A stretch of DNA of 40,329 nucleotides from Paracoccus marcusii (GTDB taxonomy: Bacteria; Pseudomonadota; Alphaproteobacteria; Rhodobacterales; Rhodobacteraceae): assembly GCF_006151785.1 (NCBI RefSeq), contig NZ_VDDD01000015.1, forward strand, positions 1 through 40,329, in the 5' to 3' direction. Of this stretch, positions 22,729-31,686 are shown in pieces (the stretch's first letter is position 1; the number at the start of each line of letters is the position of its first letter). The notes beneath the pieces are model-generated. The model was not told the DNA's origin, made no database searches, and saw nothing but the letters and a program-made list of their open reading frames with translations. Position numbers and translations under genes: made by a program.

Positions 22729-25665
22729 TCAGGTCTTGTCCTTCAGCTGGGCTAGGATCGCAAAGGGGCTGTCCGGATCGGCCTTCTTCTCGGGACGCGA
22801 GGAGAAGGTCTGGGGAGCCTGGTGCGACGGCTTGCCGCCCTTCTTGGGGCCACCGAACTTGCCGCTGGGCTTGCCGTTGCGATCGCGACGTTCGCCCTGT
22901 GGGCGATCCCCTGCCGGGGCCGCATCCTTGGACTGACCGTCGCGCGGGGCGCCATCGCGGCGCGGGCCGCGGCGCTGGCCCTGCGGGCGATCACCCTGGG
23001 GACGCTCGGCCTGGCCGCGGTCCCCCTGCGGGCGACGGTTGCCGCGCGGCTTGGGCGCCCATTTGAAGGTATAGAACACCTCCATCTCCGGGGGTGCGAC
23101 CTCGGCGGCGGTCTCGGGCTCCGCGTCGACAGCATCGACCTCAGGGGCGTCCGCCTTCCGCTTTTCGGCTTGCTCGGCCTCCCACTTGGCGCGGGTCTCG
23201 GCGGCCAGGACCGATTCCTCCTCGGTCATCGGCGCGTCAGAGCCGTCAGCCTCGGGGGTGGACACGACGGCCGGGGTCTCGGTCGCCTTGACCTTGGCAC
23301 GCTCGCCCCTGTCGGCAGAATAGCCCAGGCCCTGCATCAGGCCCGAAAACTGCTCCAGCGTCATGCCGGTGATCGACAGCATGTCGGTATTGGCCTCGAA
23401 CCCGCCGCGGGTGTCCTGGGCGCGCAGCAGGTCGGCCAGCCGCTCCAGCATGTCGATGCGGATCGCCCGGTCGCCCGCGGGGCGATAGCCCGACAGCGCA
23501 TAGACCTGATCGGGCACGACCGGCAGATGCGGGATGGTGACCAAACCTGGCGGCGGGCTTTCCGGGAATTCGGACAGCCCCTCGTGCAGCGACCACAGGA
23601 CCAGACGCAGCCGCGTCGGCGCGGGCTTCAGCAGCGCGGGCAGGAAGATGGTGAACTGGCCAAAGCGGACGCCATGCTTGCGCAGCATGCCGCGCGATTC
23701 CTGGTCCAGTTCCTTGACCTCGGCGGCGATGCCGTCGCGGGGCAGAATCCCAAGCGCCTCGACCAGCCGGAAGGCAAAGCCGCGGGCCAGACCGGTCAGC
23801 GCCTCGTCCTTCTGCAAAGTCAGCAGCGGCTCGTACAGCGCGGCGATCTTGCGGTCGATGAAATGCTGGGCCCGGCGGCGGACCTTGTCGGCGATCTCGG
23901 GACCGGCATCCTCGTCGACGAAGACCTCGACGCCGGGAAGCAGCGGATCGGCGCCCTTAACCAGCTTGCCGACCGCCTGGCTGCCCCACATCAGGCCGCC
24001 CTGTTCGGTATAGTCCATCTCGGTGTCGGGCGCGTTGTAGAAACGGTCCGCACGCAGATGGAATTCGGGCTTGAGCGCGTCATAGCTGGCGCGGCTCAGC
24101 ATCCTGGCCTCGTCCGCCGATGCGGTCTGGTCGGGGCGGAAGCGGAAGCCCTCCAGGCGGCCGGCGAATTCGCCCTCGACCGTCACTTCGCCCTTGTCAT
24201 TCACTTCGGCCACCAGGCTCTCCTTCTGCTTGAGCCGGCGCAGAAGCACGGATGTGCGCCGGTCCACAAATCGTTGGGTCAGGGCCGCGTGCAGCGCGTC
24301 CGACAGGCGGTCTTCTACAGCGCGCGTTTCCCCGCGCCAATGCTTTTCGTCCGCCACCCAGCCCGTTCTTTGCGCGACATAGGTCCAGGTGCGGATATAT
24401 GCCAACCGCTTCGAGATGGCGTCGATGTCGCCGGCGGTCCGGTCGATGCGTTCGATGGCCCGGCCAAGCCAATCCGCCGGGATATGTCCATCCTGCAGGA
24501 AACCGAAGATCCGCGCCAGCAAAGTCGCATGTTCCATGGTCGAGATTCCCCGGAAATCGGGCACCCGGCACACGTCCCAAAGCAGGCGCACGTCCTTGCC
24601 GCCGCGGATGCGGTCCTTGATCTCGGGAAAGTCGCGCAGGATCTTCAGCGTCGCCACGTCGTCGGCCTCGCGCCCGCGGGCCAGCAGCTCGTGGCCGGGG
24701 CCGGTCTCCAGGCTTTCCACCAGCCGGTCCATGCTGCCGAAATCCAGCTTGCCGTTGCGCCAGACCAGCCGGCTGATGGGGGCGAACCGATGGTTCTCCA
24801 GCGCGTCGATCAGTCCCTCGTCCAGGGGCTCGGCCTCTCCAGTGACGCCGAAGGTGCCGGATTCGGTGTGCCGCCCTGCCCGGCCTGCGATCTGGCCCAT
24901 CTCGTGGGGGAAAAGCGGGCGGACCCGCTTGCCGTCGAACTTGTGCGTGGCGCTGAAGGTAACATGCTTGATGTCCAGGTTCAGACCCATGCCAATGGCG
25001 TCGGTGGCCACCAGATAGTCGACCTCGCCGTTCTGGTACATCTCGACCTGGGCATTGCGCGTGCGGGGCGACAGCGCCCCCATCACGACCGCGCAGCCCC
25101 CCTTCTGCCGACGGATCAGCTCGGCCATCGCATAGACGTCGTCGACGCTGAAGCCCACGATCGCGCTGCGTGGCGGCATCCGGGACAGCTTTTTCGATCC
25201 TGCCCATGACAGGGTCGAGAACCGCTCCTTGCGCTCGAACTGGGTTTCGGGAACCAGGGCCGCGATGGTCGGGCGCATGGTGCTGCTGCCCAGGAACAGC
25301 GTCTCGACAGTGCCGCGCATGTGCAGCAGTCGGTCGGTGAACACGTGCCCGCGTCCGGGATCGGCGCACAGTTGGATCTCGTCGATGGCCACGAAATCGG
25401 TGGCGATGTCGGGCATCGCCTCGGTGGTGGCGACCCAGTACTGGACGCGGTCGGGAACGATCCGCTCCTCTCCGGTGACCAGGGCCACGACCGAGGGGCC
25501 GCGCGCGGCCACGATCCGGTCATAGACCTCGCGCGCCAGCAGGCGCAGTGGCAGGCCGATCACCCCCGACCGGTGGTTCAGCATCCGCTGGATGGCGTAG
25601 TGGGTCTTGCCCGTATTGGTCGGGCCCAGGATGGCGGTGATCCGCCCGCGCGTCGTCATGTTCAT
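22729..25665 (-). CDS. Suv3-like superfamily 2 RNA helicase with disordered RG-rich tail
   Basis: A 978-residue helicase. Walker A GPTNTGKT at 14-21, the DEIQ box near 95, SATHKF and QIAGRAGRH near 260-270 (motif VI) define a SUPV3L1/Suv3-like enzyme, the family that unwinds RNA for degradation in mitochondria and is widespread in alphaproteobacteria. The helicase core is followed by a long helical middle part. The last roughly 100 residues (coded by about 22732-23043) are low-complexity, with four RPQG units and many R, G, K, then a short ordered end, DPDSPFAILAQLK. The tail probably binds RNA, and the end looks like a conserved docking motif. It starts three bases after the TPR gene. Confidence 0.92.
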   Translation of the reverse strand: MNMTTRGRITAILGPTNTGKTHYAIQRMLNHRSGVIGLPLRLLAREVYDRIVAARGPSVVALVTGEERIVPDRVQYWVATTEAMPDIATDFVAIDEIQLCADPGRGHVFTDRLLHMRGTVETLFLGSSTMRPTIAALVPETQFERKERFSTLSWAGSKKLSRMPPRSAIVGFSVDDVYAMAELIRRQKGGCAVVMGALSPRTRNAQVEMYQNGEVDYLVATDAIGMGLNLDIKHVTFSATHKFDGKRVRPLFPHEMGQIAGRAGRHTESGTFGVTGEAEPLDEGLIDALENHRFAPISRLVWRNGKLDFGSMDRLVESLETGPGHELLARGREADDVATLKILRDFPEIKDRIRGGKDVRLLWDVCRVPDFRGISTMEHATLLARIFGFLQDGHIPADWLGRAIERIDRTAGDIDAISKRLAYIRTWTYVAQRTGWVADEKHWRGETRAVEDRLSDALHAALTQRFVDRRTSVLLRRLKQKESLVAEVNDKGEVTVEGEFAGRLEGFRFRPDQTASADEARMLSRASYDALKPEFHLRADRFYNAPDTEMDYTEQGGLMWGSQAVGKLVKGADPLLPGVEVFVDEDAGPEIADKVRRRAQHFIDRKIAALYEPLLTLQKDEALTGLARGFAFRLVEALGILPRDGIAAEVKELDQESRGMLRKHGVRFGQFTIFLPALLKPAPTRLRLVLWSLHEGLSEFPESPPPGLVTIPHLPVVPDQVYALSGYRPAGDRAIRIDMLERLADLLRAQDTRGGFEANTDMLSITGMTLEQFSGLMQGLGYSADRGERAKVKATETPAVVSTPEADGSDAPMTEEESVLAAETRAKWEAEQAEKRKADAPEVDAVDAEPETAAEVAPPEMEVFYTFKWAPKPRGNRRPQGDRGQAERPQGDRPQGQRRGPRRDGAPRDGQSKDAAPAGDRPQGERRDRNGKPSGKFGGPKKGGKPSHQAPQTFSSRPEKKADPDSPFAILAQLKDKT

Positions 25666-25668
25666 GCC

Positions 25669-26250
25669 TTAGATATCGGTGCCGATGCGCTTGTGTTCCA
25701 GACGTGCCTGGCCATCGATGGCTTCCTGCTGGTGGGGATGGATCGCCAGGCTGGCGCGATAGGCCGCCAGGGCGCGGGCGTCGTCGCCCATCTCCTCCAG
25801 CATGGCGCCCAGCTGGGTCAGCGCCGCAAAGTGGCGCGGCTCCAGCTCCAGCGTGCGGCGCAGGTCGGCCAGCGCGGGCCCGAACTGACCTGCCGTCGCA
25901 TAGGCCGCGGCCCGCGTCTGGAAGCCTGCCGCAAAGTCGGGGGCATGGTCGGTCAACGCGGTCAGATGACCGATGGCCGACGGGATGTCCCCCATGTCCA
26001 GCGCCGCCTCTCCCCGCTGCAGCAGCAGGTCCATCGCCGGGGATCCGGACCGCGACCATTCACGCAGGATGTCGCTTTCCGCGATGCGCCAGCCCTCGCC
26101 CTCGGGCTGGGCCAGGCGCGCGAAGGCGTCGTCCAGCCCCTGGCCCGCGGCCGCGATCGGTACCACGCTTGCAATAACCACGAAAATCGTCAGAACTTTG
26201 TGACGCAATGCCGTGACGGCAGAGTGGAAATTCAGGCGGACCGCGTTCAT
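25669..26250 (-). CDS. exported TPR-repeat protein
   Basis: A 193-residue protein with an N-terminal signal segment (LTIFVVIASVVPIAAAG, cleavage near residue 35) and tandem TPR-like helices from about 60 to 180 (LLLQRGEAALDMGDIPSAIGHLTALT..., and two more units). It is probably periplasmic and binds a protein partner; the partner is not known. The start MNAVRLNFH fits the signal peptide; the frame is open upstream without family character. It is divergent from the SCP2 gene with 61 bases between, and is followed three bases later by the helicase. Confidence 0.85.
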   Translation of the reverse strand: MNAVRLNFHSAVTALRHKVLTIFVVIASVVPIAAAGQGLDDAFARLAQPEGEGWRIAESDILREWSRSGSPAMDLLLQRGEAALDMGDIPSAIGHLTALTDHAPDFAAGFQTRAAAYATAGQFGPALADLRRTLELEPRHFAALTQLGAMLEEMGDDARALAAYRASLAIHPHQQEAIDGQARLEHKRIGTDI

Positions 26251-26311
26251 ATGTCTGGTGTAGCCCAGGCCGCAGGTCTGGCGCCAGACAAAGCGCACCA
26301 GGAGACGTGAA

Positions 26312-26596
26312 ATGAGCGAAGTCGTGACCAAGGCCGTCCAGAAGCTGGGCGAAAAGATCGACAGCTTCGATTCTGTCGCAAAGTTCGTCATCACCGGCGA
26401 AGGCGCGATCATGATCGACGAAGACGGCGTGCGCGCCGGCGACGAGGATGCCGAGGTGACCCTGACGGCCAGCCGCGAGACGTTCGAGGGCATCCTGAAC
26501 GGCGACGTGAACCCTGCCACCGCCTTCATGATGGGCAAGCTGAAGATCGATGGCTCGATGGGCGTCGCGATGCAGCTGGGCCAGAAGCTGTCCTAA
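26312..26596 (+). CDS. SCP2 sterol-binding domain protein
   Basis: A 94-residue protein made of a single SCP2 domain (FVITGEGAIMIDEDGV... ATAFMMGKLKIDGSMGVAMQL). It presents a hydrophobic tunnel for acyl chains or other lipids; bacterial members are thought to carry fatty acyl-CoA or similar ligands. AGGAGA lies eight bases before the ATG. The next gene, a lysophospholipase-like hydrolase, follows after eight bases, so a lipid-related pair is likely. Confidence 0.9.
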   Translation: MSEVVTKAVQKLGEKIDSFDSVAKFVITGEGAIMIDEDGVRAGDEDAEVTLTASRETFEGILNGDVNPATAFMMGKLKIDGSMGVAMQLGQKLS

Positions 26597-26604
26597 GCGC
26601 CCGC

Positions 26605-27543
26605 GTGCAACAGGCACCCTTCCATCAGCTTCCGGATGACCGGTCGCAGCCCGCCCGCGCCTTCTGGGCGCAGGCGGGCGATGGGGTCCGCCTGCGCATG
26701 GCGCATTGGCCCGCGGATGCGGCACGCGGCAGCGTACTGCTGTTCCCCGGGCGGACCGAATATATCGAGAAATACGCCCCTGTCGCCCATCGCATGATGG
26801 CCGAGGGTTACGACGTCCTGTCGATCGACTGGCGTGGTCAGGGCATGTCGGACCGCCTGCAGCCCAATCCCCGCCCCGGCCATATCCGCGATTTCGCGGA
26901 TTACCAGCACGACGTGGTCGAGATGATCGTGGCGGCGGAACAGCTTGACCTGCCCCGGCCGTGGCATCTGCTGGCGCATTCGATGGGCGGCTGCATCGGG
27001 TTGGCCGCGCTGGAGGGCGGCATGGCCGTGCAGAGCGCGGTGTTCTCCGCGCCCATGTGGGGCATCAATCTTCGTCGGATGCAGCAGGGCGTGGCCTTGG
27101 GCATCGCATATCTGGCCGGACGCGTGGGGCGTGGCGGCCTGACGGCACCGGGCAGCGGCGGGGCGGCGACCACCTATCCTCTGGACGAAAGCTTCAACGC
27201 CAACCTTCTGACCAGCAATGGTGACGAATGGGCGCGGCTGGTGCGCGAGGCCGTGGCCTGGCCCGACCTGACCATCGGCGGCGCCACCTTCGATTGGGTT
27301 GGCAGGGCACTGAACGAATGCGCCCGCCTGTCGCGCATTCCATCGCCCGACATGCCGATGCTGGTGTCTGTCGGCAGCGAGGAAAAGGTCGTGTCGCCGC
27401 AGGCCATCCGGGACCGTGCCGCACGCTGGCCGCAATCGGAGCTGCTGACCATTCCGGGGGCCAAGCACGAAATCCTGATGGAAACGGATGCGCTGCGCGA
27501 CCTGTTCTACGAGGCGATGCTGGCCCGGTTCGAGGCCAGCTGA
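26605..27543 (+). CDS. alpha/beta hydrolase (lysophospholipase/monoglyceride lipase type)
   Basis: A 312-residue alpha/beta hydrolase. LLFPGRTEYIEKYAPV near 45-60 gives the oxyanion segment, SIDWRGQGMSDR near 73-84 is typical of PldB-like lipases, and HSMGG carries the nucleophile S126; a late Asp and H (GAKHEIL near 285) complete the triad. It probably cleaves lysophospholipids or monoacylglycerols. The start is GTG eight bases after the SCP2 stop; no suitable ATG exists nearby. It ends convergent to the corC gene with a GC-rich hairpin between. Confidence 0.88.
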   Translation: MQQAPFHQLPDDRSQPARAFWAQAGDGVRLRMAHWPADAARGSVLLFPGRTEYIEKYAPVAHRMMAEGYDVLSIDWRGQGMSDRLQPNPRPGHIRDFADYQHDVVEMIVAAEQLDLPRPWHLLAHSMGGCIGLAALEGGMAVQSAVFSAPMWGINLRRMQQGVALGIAYLAGRVGRGGLTAPGSGGAATTYPLDESFNANLLTSNGDEWARLVREAVAWPDLTIGGATFDWVGRALNECARLSRIPSPDMPMLVSVGSEEKVVSPQAIRDRAARWPQSELLTIPGAKHEILMETDALRDLFYEAMLARFEAS

Positions 27544-27556
27544 CGCGACACGGACC

Positions 27557-27573
27557 GGGGGCGGTACGCCCCC
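27557..27573. terminator. hairpin between convergent genes
   Basis: GGGGGCG and CGCCCCC form a perfect 7-bp stem around GTA; CTGACG (27540-27545) and CGTCAG (27579-27584) add an outer pair that includes both stop codons. It lacks a T-run but sits where a two-way terminator is expected. Confidence 0.5.
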
Positions 27574-27580
27574 CGCCCCG

Positions 27581-28510
27581 TCAGGACTGGGCGCTTTTCC
27601 GATCGGACGGCGTGCTGATGCTGGGCATGCGCAGGCGGATCCGCTTCAGGCGACGGGGATCGGCATCCACGACCTCGAACTCGGCGCCCGAGGGATGGGC
27701 GATCACCTCTCCACGCAGCGGCACGCGCCCCGCCAGCATGAAGATCAGACCGCCAAGCGTGTCGATATCCTCGTCCTCGTCGCCGATCAAGCGCAGGCCG
27801 GTCTCAGCCTCGACATCGTCCAGCGCGGCACGGGCCTGGATCAGCCACTGGCCGGTCTTCTCATGCACCCACAAGCCGCCCTCGACCTCGTCATGCTCAT
27901 CCTCGATCTCGCCGATCACCTGTTCGATCAGGTCCTCGATGGTGACCAACCCGTCGACGCCCCCGTATTCGTCGATGACCAGCGCCATGTGGATGCGCTT
28001 GGTCTGCATCTGCTGCAGCAGCACCCCGATGGGCATCGAGGGCGGAACGTACAGCAACGGCCGCAGCATCGGGCGCATGGTAAATTTGCCCCCCGCACCG
28101 AACCCGTGCTTCAGCGCCAGGTCCTTGAGATGGATCAGGCCAAGCGGGCTGTCCAGCGTGCCGCGAAAGACCGGCATCCGTGAAAACCCGTGCTCACGGA
28201 ACATCTCGACCAGATCCTCCAGCGACAGGTTCGCGGGGGCGGCCACGATCTCGACCTTGGGGATGGCGACGTCATCGACTCGCATGCGGCGCAGATTGAC
28301 CAAGCCGGGGGTGCCCACGACATGGCGGTCCTGATGATCGTCGTCCGCGCCGCTTTCGGACCCTGTCAGGGCCGACAGCACGCGGCCAAAGAATCCTTTG
28401 CCATTACCGGCCTCCTTCTCCTCGGTGGCGCCACCGTCGACGGCGATCGCCGTGACCTCCTCGATGGCCGGCTGAGGAGCGGGCTCGGATAATCGGCTTT
28501 CGGAATTCAT
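27581..28510 (-). CDS. CBS-domain protein of the CorC/YbeX type
   Basis: A 309-residue protein with two CBS domains at about 70-205 (RMRVDDVAIPKVEIVAA..., MALVIDEYGGVDGLVTIEDLIEQVIGEI) and a CorC/HlyC C-terminal domain at about 220-300. There is no membrane DUF21 part, so it is the soluble YbeX type. It is linked to magnesium efflux and, in recent work on E. coli, to ribosome metabolism, which fits its neighbours ybeY and phoH. Its ATG overlaps the ybeY stop (ATGA). The acidic, low-complexity N-terminus of about 60 residues is probably disordered. Confidence 0.92.
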   Translation of the reverse strand: MNSESRLSEPAPQPAIEEVTAIAVDGGATEEKEAGNGKGFFGRVLSALTGSESGADDDHQDRHVVGTPGLVNLRRMRVDDVAIPKVEIVAAPANLSLEDLVEMFREHGFSRMPVFRGTLDSPLGLIHLKDLALKHGFGAGGKFTMRPMLRPLLYVPPSMPIGVLLQQMQTKRIHMALVIDEYGGVDGLVTIEDLIEQVIGEIEDEHDEVEGGLWVHEKTGQWLIQARAALDDVEAETGLRLIGDEDEDIDTLGGLIFMLAGRVPLRGEVIAHPSGAEFEVVDADPRRLKRIRLRMPSISTPSDRKSAQS

Positions 28511-29004
28511 CGGTCTTTCTCCTGGTAAGGGTCTGGAATGCCAAGCCGGGACAGGATGGCGCGCTCGGTCGCCTCCATCAGTTCGGCATCGGGATCGTTT
28601 AGATGGTCGTAACCCAGCAGATGCAGGGTCGCATGGACCAGCAGGTGCTGGACGTGATGGTCGAAGGGCTTGCCCTGATCCTCGGCCTCGGCCGCGCAGG
28701 TATCATAGGCGATCGCGATGTCGCCCAGTTCCTCCTCGTCCGGCATCTCGGGCGCCTGACCGGGATCATGCGGCAGATGCTCGACCGACGGCCATGACAG
28801 CACGTTCGTGGCCCGGGGCTTGCCGCGGAAATCGGCGTTCAGCGCGGCGATGCGGGCGTCGTCGCAGCCCATGACGACCACCTCCCCGCCCAAGCGGTGG
28901 TGGTCCAGCGCGGCAGTGACGGCAAGGGCCGCCAGGTCCTCAAGACCGGCGGCCTGCCATCGGTCATCCTCGATGACGCAGTCGACGGAAATCTCGTCAG
29001 GCAT
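28507..29004 (-). CDS. ybeY: rRNA maturation endoribonuclease YbeY
   Basis: A 165-residue YbeY. HATLHLLGYDH near 128-138 is the zinc-binding H-x3-H-x5-H signature of this endoribonuclease, which finishes the 3' end of 16S rRNA and takes part in ribosome quality control. NADFRGKPRATNVLSWP near 54-70 is the other conserved block. The start MPDEISVDC lies eight bases inside the 3' end of the phoH gene. Gene order phoH-ybeY-corC is widely conserved. Confidence 0.95.
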   Translation of the reverse strand: MPDEISVDCVIEDDRWQAAGLEDLAALAVTAALDHHRLGGEVVVMGCDDARIAALNADFRGKPRATNVLSWPSVEHLPHDPGQAPEMPDEEELGDIAIAYDTCAAEAEDQGKPFDHHVQHLLVHATLHLLGYDHLNDPDAELMEATERAILSRLGIPDPYQEKDR

Positions 29005-30073
29005 CTTTTCTGAATGCGCGGCGGGGAACGTACTGGCCGCGCGGCTCCTCTGTTTCACCGCGGGCAAGGGCGGCGTTGTCCTCGACCTCATACGCCTTGA
29101 TGATGCGCGCGACAAGCGGGTGGCGCACGACGTCATCGGCGGTGAAATAGCTGAAGCTGATGCCCTTGACGTCCTTCAGGATGCGCTCGGCGTCCATCAG
29201 ACCCGACATCATGCCGCGCGGCAGGTCGATCTGGGTGCGGTCGCCGGTAATGACCATCCGCGAGCCTTCGCCAAGACGGGTCAGGAACATCTTCATCTGC
29301 ATGCTGCTGGCGTTCTGAGCCTCGTCCAGCACGACGAAGGCGCGCGACAGGGTGCGCCCGCGCATGAAGGCCAGGGGCGCGATCTCGATGCGCTTCTCCT
29401 CCATCAGCTTCTGCATCTGCTTTCCGGGAAGAAAGTCGTTTAGCGCGTCGTAGAGCGGCTGCATGTACGGATCGACCTTCTCCTTCATGTCGCCCGGCAG
29501 GAAGCCCAACCGCTCCCCGGCCTCGACGGCGGGGCGCGACAGGATGATCTTGTCGACATGGCCGCCGATCAGCATCGTCACACCCACGGCCACCGCCAGA
29601 TAGGTCTTGCCGGTGCCCGCAGGCCCGATGCCAAAGGCCAGCTCGTTCTGGAACAGCGACCGGACATACGATTTCTGCGCATCCGTGCGCGGCTCGACCG
29701 ACTTCTTGCGGGTTCGCAGTTCGTAGTTGCCCTGCGCGAACATCTCCAGCTGTTCGGCCGGGGTCACGTCGGTGGCGGGTTCGACCCCCATGCGCAATGC
29801 GGCCTCGACCTCGTCGGGGCCGACGGGGCGGTGCTGTTCTAGCCGCGCATATAGGCCACGAAGCAGGTTCGCGGCCTCGGACTGGGCCTCGGGGCCGCCG
29901 ACCACGGCAATCTGGTTGCCGCGACGCAAGATATGGACGCCAAGTGCCTCCTCGATCCGGGCCAGATGGCGGTCGTTGGGACCGCACAGGTCGATCAACA
30001 GCCGGTTGTCGGGGAATTCAAGCAGGGTTTCGGCAGAAGCCGCGGTGACGGGTGGCGTCGGGGTCAGGCCCAA
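28997..30073 (-). CDS. PhoH-like ATPase (YbeZ type)
   Basis: A 358-residue PhoH family protein: an N-terminal KH-like part (about 20-75) and a P-loop ATPase with GPAGTGKT at 150-157 and the VLDEAQN Walker B-like box near 257. It works with YbeY in RNA maturation. I use a TTG start at 30073 because GGAG lies six bases before it; a TTG 13 codons upstream would lack a ribosome site and there is no suitable ATG. In many bacteria miaB lies upstream; here it is the mla-like ABC pair. Confidence 0.92.
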   Translation of the reverse strand: MGLTPTPPVTAASAETLLEFPDNRLLIDLCGPNDRHLARIEEALGVHILRRGNQIAVVGGPEAQSEAANLLRGLYARLEQHRPVGPDEVEAALRMGVEPATDVTPAEQLEMFAQGNYELRTRKKSVEPRTDAQKSYVRSLFQNELAFGIGPAGTGKTYLAVAVGVTMLIGGHVDKIILSRPAVEAGERLGFLPGDMKEKVDPYMQPLYDALNDFLPGKQMQKLMEEKRIEIAPLAFMRGRTLSRAFVVLDEAQNASSMQMKMFLTRLGEGSRMVITGDRTQIDLPRGMMSGLMDAERILKDVKGISFSYFTADDVVRHPLVARIIKAYEVEDNAALARGETEEPRGQYVPRRAFRKDA

Positions 30074-30168
30074 ATGTCTCTCCTGGTCAATCTGGTCGGT
30101 CCATGGTGGCAAGCCAGTCGGATTCGCACAAGTTCATGTTCGTGGTAAATTGGGCGCAACTGCCCCCG

Positions 30169-30205
30169 TTTGTGGCAGAACGGCCAAGCATGTGCAAAAG
30201 TTGCA
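30169..30205 (-). promoter_or_regulatory. possible phoH promoter with a TGCAA dyad
   Basis: The 135 bases between the ABC ATPase stop and phoH contain a minus-strand TTGCAC (30192-30197), 17 bases, and CACAAA (30169-30174). TTGCAC lies within the dyad TGCAA-AAG-TTGCA (30193-30205). The -10 is poor, so this is tentative. Nothing else is seen in this gap. Confidence 0.3.
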
Positions 30206-30208
30206 TCC

Positions 30209-30931
30209 TTATCGCGCATGATCACTGACCCCGGCAGACGGGATTCCCAGAAAACCGGCCAAGGCGGGCGCGCGGTCCATGTCCGCCACCGGGCCGTCAT
30301 GCGCGATGCGACCATCCGCCAACAGCGCGACACGGTCGCCGATGATCCGGCAGCTGGCCATGTCATGCGTGATGGTGATCGCGGTGGCCCCTGTTTCGGT
30401 CACGATGCCGCGGATCAGCGCATCGATGGCCCGCGCGCGGATCGGGTCCAACCCGGTAGTCGGTTCGTCGAAGAAGATCACCGCCGGGTCGTCGGCAATG
30501 GCGCGGGCCAGGCCGACGCGCTTGGCCATGCCGCCCGACAGCTGCGCGGGCATCAGGTCGGCGATGTCCGAAGCCAGCCCCACGCGCGCCAGCTTGTCCA
30601 GCGCGATAGCGCGGGCGCGGCGGTCGTCCATCCGCTGGCGCAGGCGGAAGGCGACGTTCTGCCAGACCGACAGGCTGTCGAACAGGGCCGCCCCCTGAAA
30701 CAGCATCCCGAACCGCGCCATGAAGCGTGCCCGGTCCAGCGGCTGGCCGTTCCACAGCACCTGCCCCGCATCGGGGCGTTCCAGCCCCAGGATGCATTTC
30801 AGCAGGACCGACTTGCCGGTGCCGGACTGGCCGATCACGCACAGGCTCTCGCCCGTGGCGACGCTCAGATCGACGCTGTCGAGGACCCGCTTGGCGCCAA
30901 AGGATTTGCTGAGGCCGAAGGTCCGGATCAT
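30209..30931 (-). CDS. ABC transporter ATP-binding protein, MlaF-like
   Basis: A 240-residue ATPase with Walker A GQSGTGKS at about 34-41, signature LSGGMAKR near 132 and Walker B VIFFDEPTTGLDP near 153. SGGM and the neighbouring permease place it with MlaF of the phospholipid transport system that keeps the outer membrane asymmetric. It overlaps the permease gene by ATGA. No MlaD substrate-binding gene follows, so the partner must be elsewhere or the system differs. Confidence 0.88.
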   Translation of the reverse strand: MIRTFGLSKSFGAKRVLDSVDLSVATGESLCVIGQSGTGKSVLLKCILGLERPDAGQVLWNGQPLDRARFMARFGMLFQGAALFDSLSVWQNVAFRLRQRMDDRRARAIALDKLARVGLASDIADLMPAQLSGGMAKRVGLARAIADDPAVIFFDEPTTGLDPIRARAIDALIRGIVTETGATAITITHDMASCRIIGDRVALLADGRIAHDGPVADMDRAPALAGFLGIPSAGVSDHAR

Positions 30932-31686
30932 TCGAAGAACAGCCCGGTCAGCGCAAAGTTCGCAGCCAGGATGCCGACGGCGGCGGCGACGACCGCATTG
31001 GTCGTGGCCCGTCCGACGCCTGCCGCGCCGCGCCCCGACCGCATGCCGAACCAGCATCCCGACAACGCGATGACCAGTCCGAAGACCGCCCCCTTGATCA
31101 GGCCAGAGGTAACGTCCCACGGCTCCAGATATGCCCAGCTGTTCGCGATGTAGCTGGCCGAATTGAACCCAAGCGACGTCGTGCCCACCAGCCAGCCGCC
31201 CATGATGCCGATGATGTCGCCCGTGGCCACCAGCACCGGCATGCACAGGATCGCCGCCCACAGCCGGGGCGTGACCAGCCAGCGGACCGGGTCGGTCGAC
31301 AGAGTCACCAACGCGTCGATCTGTTCGGTGACGCGCATGGTCCCGATCTCGGCGGCGATGCTGCTGGCGACGCGGGCGGCGACCATCAGGCCGCCCAGGA
31401 CGGGCCCCAGTTCGCGAACCATGCCGATGGCCACGATTGCCGGGACGACGTCGCCGGCCTGAAACCGCTCTCCGCCCGAATGGATCTGCAGGGCCAGCGC
31501 CGCCCCGGTGAACAACGCCGTCAGCCCTACGACCGGCAGCGACAGCCAGCCGATCTGCATCACCTGGCGCACGATTGCACGGGGTGTCCCGAACCCCGAC
31601 AGCCCCCGCATCGCGAACAGCGCCACCGCCCCGATGGTCCGGGTGGCGCGCAGGGCGGGTCGTCCGATCGCCCGGATGGGCGTCAC
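30928..31686 (-). CDS. ABC transporter permease, MlaE-like
   Basis: A 252-residue membrane protein of the MlaE family with about five helices. The conserved stretch around VAIGMVRELGPVLGGLMVAARVASSIAAEIGTM (about 85-118) is the family core that contacts the ATPase. It probably moves phospholipids between membranes with the MlaF-like neighbour. The start is GTG in a GTGA overlap with the alr stop, so cell wall and envelope genes are coupled here. Start choice is supported by the overlap alone. Confidence 0.88.
   Translation of the reverse strand: MTPIRAIGRPALRATRTIGAVALFAMRGLSGFGTPRAIVRQVMQIGWLSLPVVGLTALFTGAALALQIHSGGERFQAGDVVPAIVAIGMVRELGPVLGGLMVAARVASSIAAEIGTMRVTEQIDALVTLSTDPVRWLVTPRLWAAILCMPVLVATGDIIGIMGGWLVGTTSLGFNSASYIANSWAYLEPWDVTSGLIKGAVFGLVIALSGCWFGMRSGRGAAGVGRATTNAVVAAAVGILAANFALTGLFFE

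Noticed and set aside
22822..25209. Long open frame antisense to the Suv3-like helicase
   Set aside because: No motif and no ribosome site; a shadow of the helicase codon pattern.
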